A stretch of DNA of 7,409 nucleotides from DATGKD01 sp035294855 (GTDB lineage: Bacteria; Actinomycetota; Acidimicrobiia; Acidimicrobiales; UBA8190). Of this stretch, positions 7,281 through 7,409 are shown piece by piece. How positions within the stretch are numbered: the stretch's first letter is position 1; each line of letters starts with the position of its first letter. Position numbers and translations under genes: made by a program. The stretch spans positions 1 to 7,409 of the forward strand of contig DATGKD010000021.1 of the NCBI GenBank assembly GCA_035294855.1, written 5' to 3'. A model generated the notes under the pieces. That model was given only the letters and a program-made list of their open reading frames with translations, did no database searches and was not told where the DNA came from.

Positions 7281-7302
7281 GGCGCCCGACAGGACGGGCG
7301 CC
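7281..7302 (-). terminator. Terminator-like hairpin behind the upstream gene
   Basis: The arms ggcgcccg (7281-7288) and cgggcgcc (7295-7302) make a perfect 8-bp stem with a 6-base loop, six bases behind the stop codon at 7309. On the minus strand TTGTC follows, a very short T-stretch. The position right behind a stop codon and before a long non-coding gap favours a terminator. This would make the str operon a separate transcription unit from the upstream gene. Confidence 0.65.
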
Positions 7303-7308
7303 CCCGCG

Positions 7309-7409
7309 TCAGGCCCCGGCTTCCAGTTGGCCGTTGCCCTCGTGCCCTTCGCCGGCCCCGTCGGACCCGTCGGAGGGGGCGTCGTGCCCGTCGGGGGTCT
7401 GGGTGTCGA
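7309..7409 (-). CDS. 3' end of an upstream gene with an acidic, Gly-rich tail (possibly rpoC)
   Basis: A minus-strand frame enters from the window edge and ends with TGA at 7309-7311, leaving 32 codons (two spare bases at the edge). The peptide starts DTQTPDGHDAPSDG and ends QLEAGA; it is rich in Asp, Glu and Gly. Twenty-nine of 32 codons end in G or C, as expected for coding DNA in this genome, and a terminator-like hairpin follows directly. In many actinobacteria rpoC (RNA polymerase beta') precedes rpsL, and low-complexity C-terminal tails occur there. No RpoC motif lies within these residues, so the identity rests only on gene order. Confidence 0.45.
   Translation of the reverse strand, partial: DTQTPDGHDAPSDGSDGAGEGHEGNGQLEAGA

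Overview
The window comes from a high-GC bacterium, almost certainly an actinobacterium. EF-Tu, EF-G, S12, S7 and S10 all look actinobacterial. The start of EF-G and the style of the recombinase remnant remind me of Acidimicrobiia, but that finer placement is an inference. Every supported gene lies on the minus strand, so biological order runs from high to low coordinates.

Right part (7409 to 2266): the conserved translation cluster. The 3' end of an upstream gene (7409-7309, possibly rpoC) is followed by a terminator-like hairpin. About 300 bases of leader and possible promoter come next, then rpsL (S12), rpsG (S7), fusA (EF-G), tuf (EF-Tu) and rpsJ (S10). This is the str operon running into the first gene of the S10 operon. 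rpsL and rpsG are one base apart and translationally linked. A perfect GC hairpin sits between rpsG and fusA, and a 161-base spacer with its own hairpin and repeats separates fusA from tuf. The products build the 30S subunit (S12, S7, S10) and drive elongation (EF-Tu delivers aminoacyl-tRNA, EF-G translocates).

Left part (2265 to 1): accessory DNA. After rpsJ the usual next gene, rplC (L3), is not present in this window. Instead a degraded tyrosine-recombinase gene starts right beside the rpsJ stop codon. It has no start codon, an internal deletion with a frame change, and a second frameshift, yet all its catalytic residues are still encoded. A 373-base gene-free region with a 12-bp tandem repeat and a 10-bp inverted repeat follows. 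Last comes a complete gene for a secreted collagen-like, glycine-rich protein.

The most notable point is that the str-S10 gene string breaks exactly behind rpsJ and mobile-element debris plus a secreted repeat protein takes its place. This is either an old integration at the 3' end of a ribosomal-protein gene or an assembly join. Nothing in the window amounts to a demonstrable new defence or biosynthetic system.
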